64,000 nt of DNA from a bacterium (GTDB taxonomy: Bacteria; Cyanobacteriota; Vampirovibrionia; Obscuribacterales; Obscuribacteraceae). Both the position numbers and the translations under genes were made by a program. Below are positions 53,744 through 61,303 of the stretch, one piece after another (positions within the stretch are counted from its first letter, which is position 1; every line of letters begins with the position of its first letter). The stretch lies in NCBI GenBank assembly GCA_018062085.1, contig JAGOSY010000007.1, forward strand, positions 124,001-188,000, given 5' to 3'. The notes beneath the pieces were generated by a model. It was given only the letters and a program-made list of their open reading frames with translations, was not told where the DNA came from and searched no databases.

Positions 53744-54438
53744 CGTTCATTGTTAGCCTCCCATTGCTCTAGTTCACTGCGGTTAATTAGACCGCGGCGA
53801 AAGGCGATGTTTAGAGCCCGGCAGCGGTGATTGTATTCATCTTCTTCAGTGGCGCCTTTGAGGGCGATGCCAAGCTTGCCGTATAAGCATTTAAGTCGTG
53901 CTTGCACAGCTTTGTCTGTAATGTATAGCCGCCTCGCTATTGTTTTGTCGGTGAAGCCCATAGCAATGCAGCCGAGTACTTCAAACTCTGATTCGGTTAG
54001 AGCCGTAGCGCTACTCTCGCTGCGGCGAATAATTCGCTGAATGCGAGGATGTATCCAGCAATCTCCGCTAAGTACAGCGTTGGCGGCATCAACTACTTGT
54101 TGATCTGTCGAATCTTTTAGCACATAGCCAAAGGCACCATCTGGTGGTGCGACCTTCCATAGTTTGCGCACGAAGACTTCGTCAGAATGATTTGACAGCA
54201 TAATTACTGCTGTCTTTGGATGACTCGTCATAATACTTTCAGCTGCTTTGATGCCTGACAATATTGGCATTTCAATGTCGAGAAATACCAAGTTTGGATT
54301 TTTCAAATTGACCAGCTCAATGGCTTCTTCACCGTTGCTGGCTTCTAGCACCGCTGTATCTTGGCCGAGGCTGGCCTTGAGTAACTCTCTTAGCCATACT
54401 CGTTCGCGTTCTTGGTCATCGGCAATGACGATGGTCAT
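53734..54438 (-). CDS. NarL/FixJ-type response regulator
   Basis: A receiver domain (about 1-125) has the acidic pair in VIADD, phospho-acceptor D54 in VFLDIEMP, the Ser/Thr position in MLSNHS and the Lys in YVLKDS. A LuxR-type helix-turn-helix (about 148-205) follows: LTESEFEVLGCIAMGFTDKT then LYITDKAVQARLKCLYGKLG. The product is a transcription factor controlled by phosphorylation. It is the third gene of a minus-strand set with the NarX-type kinase (55175-56740) and an MglA-like GTPase, so the kinase is the likely partner. Convergent overlap of 10 bp with the upstream neighbour. Confidence 0.93.
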   Translation of the reverse strand: MTIVIADDQERERVWLRELLKASLGQDTAVLEASNGEEAIELVNLKNPNLVFLDIEMPILSGIKAAESIMTSHPKTAVIMLSNHSDEVFVRKLWKVAPPDGAFGYVLKDSTDQQVVDAANAVLSGDCWIHPRIQRIIRRSESSATALTESEFEVLGCIAMGFTDKTIARRLYITDKAVQARLKCLYGKLGIALKGATEEDEYNHRCRALNIAFRRGLINRSELEQWEANNERYG

Positions 54439-54492
54439 TTAGTACACCTAGCTTTGAGGCTACACCTAATTGCGATATTGATCACACTTTCC

Positions 54493-55071
54493 TCATTGTA
54501 GCCGGTTTAAAACTTGACGACAGACTGCCTTCAGGGTAGAAAAGACACCACTGCCTTGAGAAGCTATGGCTTCGAAGCTTGGTACATCGAAGAGATTACA
54601 TTTCTTCTCCATTCTATCGATTGCCATTGCTGTCGATAGGTCTCTTTTGTTGTACTGAAGTACCAGGGGCATCTTGTCTATGGTTAAGCCATAGGCGGCC
54701 AGATTTTCTAGCATATTTATTTGTGATTCAATATTTTCTTGCTCTTTCATTACGTCTGAGTCGGCCACGAAAATTATGCCATCAACGCCGTTGAGTATTA
54801 GTTTTCTGCTGGCGTTGTATTCGACCTGGCCAGGCACCGTATACAGTGAAAGCTTTACGTCAAACTCTTTTACCTTTCCTAGGTCTAGGGCCATAAAGTC
54901 GAAGAATAGAGTGCGCTCGGTTTCTGTTGCCAGGCTGATCAAGTCACCTCGTGTGATTGGAGAGAGCTGGCTGTAGATGTATTTGAGATTTGTTGTTTTA
55001 CCTCCCAGACCAGTGCCATAGTAGACAATTTTGATATTGATTTCTTTGGTTTGTAAGTTGATTATTGACAT
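54493..55071 (-). CDS. MglA-like small GTPase
   Basis: A Ras-like GTPase of the bacterial MglA group, which sets polarity and motility in Myxococcus. The proposed start gives the usual MSIINLQTKEINIKIVYYGT (192 residues); the frame is open 69 nt upstream but no family member extends there. Motifs are GTGLGGKT (19-26), TVPGQVEYNASRKLIL (switch II region), FVADSD and QYNKRDL. No MglB/roadblock partner is seen in the window. It lies between the kinase (103-nt gap) and the response regulator (54-nt gap), so these three probably act together. Confidence 0.92.
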   Translation of the reverse strand: MSIINLQTKEINIKIVYYGTGLGGKTTNLKYIYSQLSPITRGDLISLATETERTLFFDFMALDLGKVKEFDVKLSLYTVPGQVEYNASRKLILNGVDGIIFVADSDVMKEQENIESQINMLENLAAYGLTIDKMPLVLQYNKRDLSTAMAIDRMEKKCNLFDVPSFEAIASQGSGVFSTLKAVCRQVLNRLQ

Positions 55072-55174
55072 GGTCATTCCCGTCGATAGTTGGCCTCTGC
55101 TGTTTGTATCTTTCCAAACATGGCAGTGGTCAGTAATCATGGAATGCTCAATTGGTGCCTAGTGATCACCCTAA

Positions 55175-56740
55175 TTAGATTTGATGGAGTATCTTTATAG
55201 TTAAAAGTGTTCCACTTTGATAAGAGATTGAATTTTGCCATGTGGCTGTGCCGGCAATCGTTTCGGCTCGTTCTTTGATATTTTTTAAGCCACGATGTGA
55301 GCAGTTTTGTTGTTGGCTGAAACCGACCCCATCGTCTTCTATACAGATAACTAGCGAGTCTTGTTCAGGTTCGATCAGCACTAAGACAGTTTTTGCTTCT
55401 GAATGTTTTTCTATATTGTTGAGTGCTTCTTGAACTATTCTGTAGACTGCAAGCTTTTGGGGTATTTCTAGCTTGATGTTCGCCGCGCTTGGCCCGACGA
55501 CGAAGTTCGGCTTAATTAGAGTTGCTCTATTGAATTTGTTTACTAACAGTTTGATCATTGAAACTAAGTTGAGATGCTCTAATTGCCGGGGATAAGTTTC
55601 GCTGATAACTGTATCGACTAGTTTCTTGGCAGCGGCAATACTAGTCTTTGCCGCTCTGCCAGAGGTGCAATTTGCTAGTTCGATCGCTAAAGCTTCGACT
55701 TGGGCGAAGTCAGGCGATACTATTCTTTCGATTTCAGATAACAGCCTCTTGCGCTCAAGGGCAATAGTCATCGGCTCTGACAGGTTTGAGTTTTGTTCTA
55801 GCAGGTCTGTCCATTCACTTTGAGCTAGTGCCATAATTTGCTCAAGTTCGTTCAGTCTAATTCTACTGAGTTGGTCAATCTGGTCATTTATATCAATGCG
55901 TTCTCTTGTCTGGCGCAGGGGGGCAGATTTAGAATCGGAAGCAGTGAGGACAAGGAAGTTGTTTGATTGGTCCTTGCTCCAGGTCGTAAATTGCAATTCG
56001 GCTCCGGCTAGGCTGCACCAGGTGAAGAAGGCATCAAGCTCATGATCTGGCATTGAGTGCAGAAGCACTTTTGCAATAGAGTATTTTTTGCTGTCAATTC
56101 CTAGACCCAGGCGCATTGTGCCATTGGCATAGTGATAGCGAACCAGCAACTTAACCTTCTCGCTGTCGCTTTCAGCAAAAAATTTCAAGACTAGTTGCAG
56201 GGCGCGATAAACCGCTAGCTGCTGTAGCTCCGATAGGCCGCACGTTTCATTCTCTTCCCGAAAAATAATCGATGTTCTATAGTGCCTTGAGTATCTCTGG
56301 CACAAGTTTTGAACGGCTGAGCTAAGGCCAAGTTCTTCAAGATCGACTGGATGTAGTTCTGCCAATAGGTCTCGTAGCGTTTGATTGAGGCCGTGTAGTG
56401 CCAAGACTATTGGGGCAGTCTCTTTTTCTTCTGCTGATTGCAGCGCGCGCACCAGGCGACTTAAATGAGGTAAGACTTCATCATGAAGTTCTTTGGCCAC
56501 TCGGCGGCGCTCTTGTTCGACCAGCTTGAATTCCATTTCGAATTTGAGAGCACGGGCTTTGTCTGACCAAGTCTGGGCGCGCGTCAATATGTTCGCGCTC
56601 AGTGCTGTCAAGCCAGGTTGGTTGACTGCTTCGACATTTCTCGCGATTGTCAGTGCTGTTGTTGGAGTTAAGTTAAGCAAAACAGATGATTTCACCCCCC
56701 CGCTCTTTTCACCTTGCTTTCTTGGCCTCGCTTTCTTCAC
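55175..56740 (-). CDS. Soluble NarX-type histidine kinase with duplicated, half-degenerate modules
   Basis: A 521-residue kinase with no TM segment or recognised sensor. The first module has an intact HisKA_3 dimerisation helix, ERRRVAKELHDEVLPHL with H86, but its ATPase region (about 150-265) lacks the N-box Asn and the DxGxG box. The second module (about 310-521) has the reverse: ERKRLLSEIERIV has lost the His, while the ATPase part is intact (ALNNIEKHSEA, DDGVGF, GLKNIKERA). Matching segments LHPVDLEELGLSSAV and YPRQLEHLNLVSMI show an internal duplication. Upstream of MglA and the response regulator; five 14-bp repeats precede it. Confidence 0.9.
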   Translation of the reverse strand: MKKARPRKQGEKSGGVKSSVLLNLTPTTALTIARNVEAVNQPGLTALSANILTRAQTWSDKARALKFEMEFKLVEQERRRVAKELHDEVLPHLSRLVRALQSAEEKETAPIVLALHGLNQTLRDLLAELHPVDLEELGLSSAVQNLCQRYSRHYRTSIIFREENETCGLSELQQLAVYRALQLVLKFFAESDSEKVKLLVRYHYANGTMRLGLGIDSKKYSIAKVLLHSMPDHELDAFFTWCSLAGAELQFTTWSKDQSNNFLVLTASDSKSAPLRQTRERIDINDQIDQLSRIRLNELEQIMALAQSEWTDLLEQNSNLSEPMTIALERKRLLSEIERIVSPDFAQVEALAIELANCTSGRAAKTSIAAAKKLVDTVISETYPRQLEHLNLVSMIKLLVNKFNRATLIKPNFVVGPSAANIKLEIPQKLAVYRIVQEALNNIEKHSEAKTVLVLIEPEQDSLVICIEDDGVGFSQQQNCSHRGLKNIKERAETIAGTATWQNSISYQSGTLLTIKILHQI

Positions 56741-56908
56741 CGTAGCACTCAGACAAGCAGCTGTGTGCTCCTTGTACTAATCAATGTGTCTAAGGTGTAG
56801 TAATTGTCCTGATTGTCTTATAGAGGCCCTACTGTTGTAACCCAGAGGTCGCCTAAAGCTCTATTGGGGATTACCCTAGTCTTGATTGCTCTTAGAAGAT
56901 CGGCTGGT

Positions 56909-56978
56909 TTAGACAGGCAATCTTAGACCGGACATCTTAGACCGGACATTTTAGACCAGACATTTTAGACCAGACATT
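56909..56978. repeat. Five tandem 14-bp direct repeats
   Basis: Units are TTAGACAGGCAATC, TTAGACCGGACATC, TTAGACCGGACATT, TTAGACCAGACATT and TTAGACCAGACATT. They lie in the 322-bp gap between the divergent kinase gene (minus) and the DUF1152 gene (plus), and are followed by a partial GTTAAG. The remainder of the gap holds no ORF or clear promoter that I can see. A regulator array is plausible. Confidence 0.85.
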
Positions 56979-57062
56979 GTTAAGTTGTTTGCGGCTTCTT
57001 GGGTTGGCGGGATATGTCCATGCTGCATCTGGGTACATAAAAATGTTTGCTGTGGTGATTAA

Positions 57063-58004
57063 GTGCTAGAGCCGCCTTTTATCAAACAATTGAAGGGCTG
57101 TAAGAATGTCTTGCTTGTCGGAGCTGGTGGCGGCTTTGACATATTCATGGGCCTGCCGTTGTTTTTTGCCTTGCTTGACGCGGGCATCAACGTGCATTTA
57201 GCCAATCTCTCTTTTTCTTTTCGCCACGGTGAAATATCAGGTAAAAGACTTAGCGAAAATGTAGTTGAAGTCACTGCCGGGTCGAAAGGCAATGAGTATT
57301 ATTTTCCTGAAGGCTACTTGGCTCAGTGGCTTAGCCGCAAGCGTTTAGATAGACCGATTTATTGTATCCGTCCGACCTCGGTACCAGAGCTTGTGCAAAG
57401 TTATGAGCTTTTGCAGCAACATCTGCAGTTCGACATGATGGTGCTTATGGATGGTGGCGTTGATTCGCTCATGCGCGGCGATGAGTCGAGTATTGGTAGT
57501 CCTGTTGAAGATATGATGAGCTTGGCTGCTTCACTGCGAATAGATACACCGAGTCAATTGATATGCTTAGGGCTTGGGGCTGAAACCGATCTTTGTCACC
57601 TCTATGCACTAGAAACGGTGGCACAGTTAATCAAGTCTAAGGCATTTCTTGGTGGGCTGATGCTTAGCCCTGATATGCCCGAAGTGCAGAAATTTTCCGA
57701 GGCCACTGAGTATGTCTTCCTCGAAATGCGTGGCTATGAAAGTGTCATTTGCAGCTCGATTCTTTCTGCTTTTGAAGGACATTTCGGCGATTACCACCGC
57801 ACCCGCAGAACAATTGGCACCGAACTGTGGATTAGTCCGTTGATGCTTCTCTACATGTCTTTTGATGTCTCTAAGGTGGCTGCCAACATTCTCTATTTCG
57901 ATGATCTAGCTGCTTGCGAAACTCTCACTCAGGTGCGCACTGTGATTGGCGAGTTTCGCACTAAAACAGCAAGGCGCAAGACCCCATCTTTTCCGCTTAG
58001 ATAG
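57063..58004 (+). CDS. DUF1152-family protein
   Basis: The 313 residues match DUF1152 over the whole length: KNVLLVGAGGGFDIFMGLPL near the N-terminus (a Gly-rich nucleotide-binding-like turn), MMVLMDGGVDSLMRGDE around 125-145, CLGLGAETD near 165 and the C-terminal RTIGTELWISPLM. The role of this family is not established; the fold appears Rossmann-like. No signal peptide. Start is GTG, with no strong ribosome site. It is separated from the signalling cassette by the 14-bp repeats and is convergent with the DUF4239 gene (11-bp gap). Confidence 0.88.
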   Translation: MLEPPFIKQLKGCKNVLLVGAGGGFDIFMGLPLFFALLDAGINVHLANLSFSFRHGEISGKRLSENVVEVTAGSKGNEYYFPEGYLAQWLSRKRLDRPIYCIRPTSVPELVQSYELLQQHLQFDMMVLMDGGVDSLMRGDESSIGSPVEDMMSLAASLRIDTPSQLICLGLGAETDLCHLYALETVAQLIKSKAFLGGLMLSPDMPEVQKFSEATEYVFLEMRGYESVICSSILSAFEGHFGDYHRTRRTIGTELWISPLMLLYMSFDVSKVAANILYFDDLAACETLTQVRTVIGEFRTKTARRKTPSFPLR

Positions 58005-58015
58005 ATTCAGAAGAG

Positions 58016-58792
58016 CTATGGTGGGCCCAACTGCTTTTGTAAATCTAACATTGGTTGCTGGCTGGCTCTGATCAGGCCTTCTTGCGGCCGATCAAGATCT
58101 GCTACCAGCAGCATAACTAGTGAAAATGTCACTATTAAGACTATAGTTTCTACCCAGCTTCGGTTACCAGAGAGACCAAAGTAAAAGCCCACGCTTGCCA
58201 TGGCTAAGGCAGAGACGGCAAAAAGTACGAGCCAAACTGAAAGAGGAACGCGAGAGTGCATGCCCAGGGTTATTCGCTTGGCATGCATATCGATTACTTC
58301 GTTTAGAGAGCTAATGTAAAGCCCCGATATTGGAGTCGGGCGCTCTTTCCCGAGCTTTGCCGCGCTTGACCAGAGCTCACTTTGTAATTGCTCTGACCTT
58401 GATACGACTTGTTCAAATTCGGCTGCTCGTCGAACACCGTTTGCGCGTAGTTGTACATACTCGCGCAGTAGTTTTCTTGCTTGTTCTTTGGCGGGACTAT
58501 CAAAAAAATCGGCCCGTAAATAAGTAGTGCCAATGGCATTGGCTTCATCCAAAACCGCCTCGCGTCTGTCATCGAAGCGATTGATTGCAACATTAAAAGT
58601 AAAGCCGAGCATGAAGGCAAGCAGACCAAGAATTGATGCCACGACTGTACCAAGTGGTGCGTCAGGCTCTTTCGGGTCTTTCTTTCGGCGATGCCCTCCT
58701 ACCCTGTAGCCACATTCGGTCCAAAGGAGAGAGAGTAAAAGGACAGTGGTGAAAAATGCCCATAAGGGTAAGCTGTCGAATGGGTGCATCAA
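58016..58792 (-). CDS. DUF4239 (bestrophin-like) membrane protein
   Basis: A 258-residue protein with four TM segments: about 10-27, 45-65, 180-200 and 208-232. The conserved central motif, FNVAINRFDDRREAVLDEANAIGTTYLRAD, with later KEQARKLLREYVQLR, is typical of DUF4239, a family likened to bestrophin channels. The region between TM2 and TM3 is cytoplasmic and helical. Function unproven. The gene is upstream of nothing else on its strand; a structured region lies 74 bp ahead of it. Confidence 0.85.
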   Translation of the reverse strand: MMHPFDSLPLWAFFTTVLLLSLLWTECGYRVGGHRRKKDPKEPDAPLGTVVASILGLLAFMLGFTFNVAINRFDDRREAVLDEANAIGTTYLRADFFDSPAKEQARKLLREYVQLRANGVRRAAEFEQVVSRSEQLQSELWSSAAKLGKERPTPISGLYISSLNEVIDMHAKRITLGMHSRVPLSVWLVLFAVSALAMASVGFYFGLSGNRSWVETIVLIVTFSLVMLLVADLDRPQEGLIRASQQPMLDLQKQLGPP

Positions 58793-59339
58793 CTATACTC
58801 TTTGAGTAATTGCAAGCTGTGAGCAATTGCAATTGCTATACCCATTAATATCGCTGACATTACAGAAACGGCCGAATCTCCTGAAAATCAACCCTTAAGA
58901 GGGTTATGCTTGGGATCGGCCGTTTGAGAAGCTTTTATTGGTTTCTTTAACCATTTCTCTTTTCATTTATTCTTTAGACATCCTTTTCTCTTGCACTATT
59001 ATTTTAGTACTACGGCCCCTTGTCACCATCATTCCGAGTAATGATCTATTTTCGCTAAAGAATCAGACTTAGGGTCGATGCAAAATGGAGGAAGCCTTAA
59101 CAAACTATTGCCTTTTTTCAAAAAGAAGGTAATGTAGAGGCATGAGACATTAACTGACTACCAATGGTCTGCGACTTCTTGCCCTATGGGCTCGGCGCAC
59201 GCTGTTGGTTTTTTTGTGCCCAATTTCACAAGAGACGGGGCATATTTCGTTTTTGAGCAAGTTGATTTTTGCTTTTAAGAGAGCATTTTGTCTCATAGTA
59301 AAGAACAGATTGGCGATTCAAATCGCCCAAGAGGAACAG
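58793..59339. other. 547-bp intergenic region between DUF4239 and MATE genes
   Basis: No credible ORF was found, although a frame joined to the MATE gene is open from 59205. A structured inverted repeat lies at 58866-58925. A plausible plus-strand promoter is TTGCCT (59108-59113), 16 bp, TAATGT (59130-59135), which would leave a 200-nt leader for the MATE gene. Much of 58940-59000 is T-rich. Confidence 0.45.
58866..58925. ncRNA. Candidate structured RNA or attenuator (two nested stems)
   Basis: AAACGGCCGA (58866-58875) pairs perfectly with TCGGCCGTTT (58916-58925). Inside it AACCCT (58890-58895) pairs with AGGGTT (58900-58905) around TAAG. The 60-nt element would fold on either strand. It could be a terminator without a clear T-run, a 5' leader of the minus-strand DUF4239 gene, or a small RNA. 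I do not recognise a known riboswitch. Confidence 0.4.
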
Positions 59340-60779
59340 ATGAACGCACACATAAGTGAACTAAACATGGAAGTCGATGTAGATGTTGGTTTGGTCGAGA
59401 ATAATGCGACCGAAAAATCCCCCGTAGCTAGTGATGAAGCGATCACCAAGGGCTCTCTGTGGCTTGCTATCTGGACACTTTCGTGGCCATTGTTCTTGAA
59501 CATGGTGACGATTGCTTTTGCCAGCTTTGCTGATATTTGGGTGGCGGGAAAACTTGGCTCTGAAGCTCAAGCTGCTGTTGGTGTCAGTGGGCAGATATCT
59601 ATCTTTATGATACTGCTGGCAGTGGCTCTGTCATCAGGTACGAACGCGCTCGTTAGTCGATTCTGGGGTGAAGGCGATAAAGAGAAAACCATTGTGGCTG
59701 CTCGGCAAGCGCTTTTGTTCTCCGTTTTGTTTGGCGTCTGCTCTGCGGGGCTAGGGCTAGTTTTATGTCGGCCACTTTTGCATTTGCTTGGTGCTTCGCC
59801 TGCAGTGGAAGAGCTTGGTTGGGACTATTTGAAATTTGATTTGTTAGCCCAGCTACCATTCACAGTGCTCTGGGTCAGCAATTCTATTTTTCGGGCGCGT
59901 GGTAATACCAGAGTGCCGATGATAGTTATGATGCTCATTACAGCTCAAGTTATTGCCTTAGATTATCTATTGTGCATTAAGCCATTTCACTTAGGTGTGG
60001 CTGGAATTGGCATGTCTTGGGGTATCGCCAGCATTCTTGGCTTAACTCTTTCGCTCTTTCTATTGAAGCGCTCTGATTTAGGTGAATGCCTAAATTTGAG
60101 AAAGATGATCAGTGAAGCATCTGTAGATTGGTTCAAGAGATTAATGAAAATTGGCATTCCAGCGTGCGTGCAAGATTTAGCTTGGGTGGGCGGCAACGGC
60201 GTACTCTTGGTGATATTTGCCCACACCATGCATCCCACTGCAACTGAAGCTGCTTGGGGCATTGGTTGGCGTCTTGAAGAGATGCTTGGTGGTTTTCCTG
60301 TCTATGCTTTGAGTATGGCTGTAGCCACAATCGTTGGTCAGAATCTTGGTGCTAAACAGCCAGAAAGAGCAGCATTAGCTGGTTGGCAGGTGGCCTTAGT
60401 TGGTGCTGGGCTGAATGGTATCATTGCCATGGTGCTCTTCTTTGGTGCTCGGCAGTTGGCCGGGGCAATGACGAGCGACCCGCTGGTGCTCGAATATACA
60501 GTACAGTATCTTCGAGTAGTGGGCCTAGCTCAACCATTTGTGGCTATATGGCTGATTTTGATGGGCGCTATGAATGGTGCGGGCTATACAAAATGGCCGA
60601 TGTGGGCATCAGTTATTTGCCTGGCCGTGATTCGTCTGCCTTTGGCTTGGTTGCTCACTATTACCTTTGGCATGGGGCCGATTGGCTGCTGGTATGCGGT
60701 AGCTATTCCTGCTGTGCTGTTGGGGCTGCTCATGCTCTGGCAATTCAAAGTTGGTACTTGGAAGTTGCAGCAAGTGTAA
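59340..60779 (+). CDS. MATE-family efflux transporter
   Basis: A 479-residue sodium- or proton-driven exporter with 12 hydrophobic segments and the MATE repeat pattern: SWPLFLNMVTIAFASFADIWV in helix 1, ALSSGTNALVSRFWGEGDKE, then in the second half GIPACVQDLAWVGGNGVLL and AVATIVGQNLGAKQPERA. AGAGGA lies 5 nt before the ATG at 59340; the open frame upstream to 59205 has no family similarity, so I use the shorter form. Substrates are commonly cationic drugs or metabolites and cannot be predicted here. A 12-bp hairpin follows 63 nt after the stop. Confidence 0.93.
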   Translation: MNAHISELNMEVDVDVGLVENNATEKSPVASDEAITKGSLWLAIWTLSWPLFLNMVTIAFASFADIWVAGKLGSEAQAAVGVSGQISIFMILLAVALSSGTNALVSRFWGEGDKEKTIVAARQALLFSVLFGVCSAGLGLVLCRPLLHLLGASPAVEELGWDYLKFDLLAQLPFTVLWVSNSIFRARGNTRVPMIVMMLITAQVIALDYLLCIKPFHLGVAGIGMSWGIASILGLTLSLFLLKRSDLGECLNLRKMISEASVDWFKRLMKIGIPACVQDLAWVGGNGVLLVIFAHTMHPTATEAAWGIGWRLEEMLGGFPVYALSMAVATIVGQNLGAKQPERAALAGWQVALVGAGLNGIIAMVLFFGARQLAGAMTSDPLVLEYTVQYLRVVGLAQPFVAIWLILMGAMNGAGYTKWPMWASVICLAVIRLPLAWLLTITFGMGPIGCWYAVAIPAVLLGLLMLWQFKVGTWKLQQV

Positions 60780-60842
60780 TTAGCTCTCGGCGGAATAAGA
60801 TTAGCCTGGGGCTTGACAAGGTTGAGCTTTGGTACTACATTT

Positions 60843-60871
60843 GACGAGTCAGAAACTTATTCTGACTCGTC
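60843..60871. terminator. Perfect 12-bp hairpin after the MATE gene
   Basis: GACGAGTCAGAA and TTCTGACTCGTC are exact complements around ACTTA. There is no T-run on either side, so it is not a textbook intrinsic terminator; it may be a factor-assisted end or 3' stabiliser for the MATE mRNA. Confidence 0.5.
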
Positions 60872-61049
60872 CGCCACTTACCACCGAAAATAAACACGGT
60901 TTGACCGTCAATCATATTTGCTTTGTATTCAGCGCTTTGCTCTGAATGCACACTTGCAGTCATGTCTTCATTCTGAGGCCGTGCATGTTAGTGCTCAGCA
61001 AATTTGTTGCGGTCACAATTGCCATGCTTTGCAGCACTTTGCTGTTCTG

Positions 61050-61076
61050 CGTAGTGCCTGCTCGTCAGGCACTACG
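61050..61076. repeat. Perfect 11-bp hairpin in the intergenic region
   Basis: CGTAGTGCCTG and CAGGCACTACG are exact complements around the loop CTCGT. No T-run follows on either strand. It lies between the MATE and VIT/VWA genes and its role is unknown; loop size matches the hairpin at 60843. Confidence 0.5.
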
Positions 61077-61303
61077 ACGACCTGAATTGTACTGTCTTGC
61101 CTGGTTAGATCTGCCTAGCTTGGCTTTGCCAAAGGCATTGCTCACGCTTGGTGGATAGCTTTGCTAAGAGCATTGGGCCGGCACACTTACTACCAACATT
61201 ATTACTACTAGCGTGCTGAGCGCCATGGTATGTCATTCGCGTTTGCTCTTTTGTGCAAGTGTTGATGCTATGCCGTCGTGCGAAAGCATTTGAGGATATT
61301 GCA

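Larger units (their letters stand above)
60780..61303. other. 524-bp intergenic region with two strong hairpins
   Basis: Apart from the hairpins at 60843-60871 and 61050-61076, I see only short ORFs without ribosome sites (a 70-codon frame at 60946-61158 has Leu/Cys-rich, non-protein-like sequence). The last 30 bases hold the ribosome site GAGGA for the VIT/VWA gene. Confidence 0.5.

Noticed and set aside
60946..61158. 70-codon ORF after the MATE gene
   Set aside because: It contains the 61050-61076 hairpin, has no ribosome site and a Leu/Cys-rich sequence without protein-like features.
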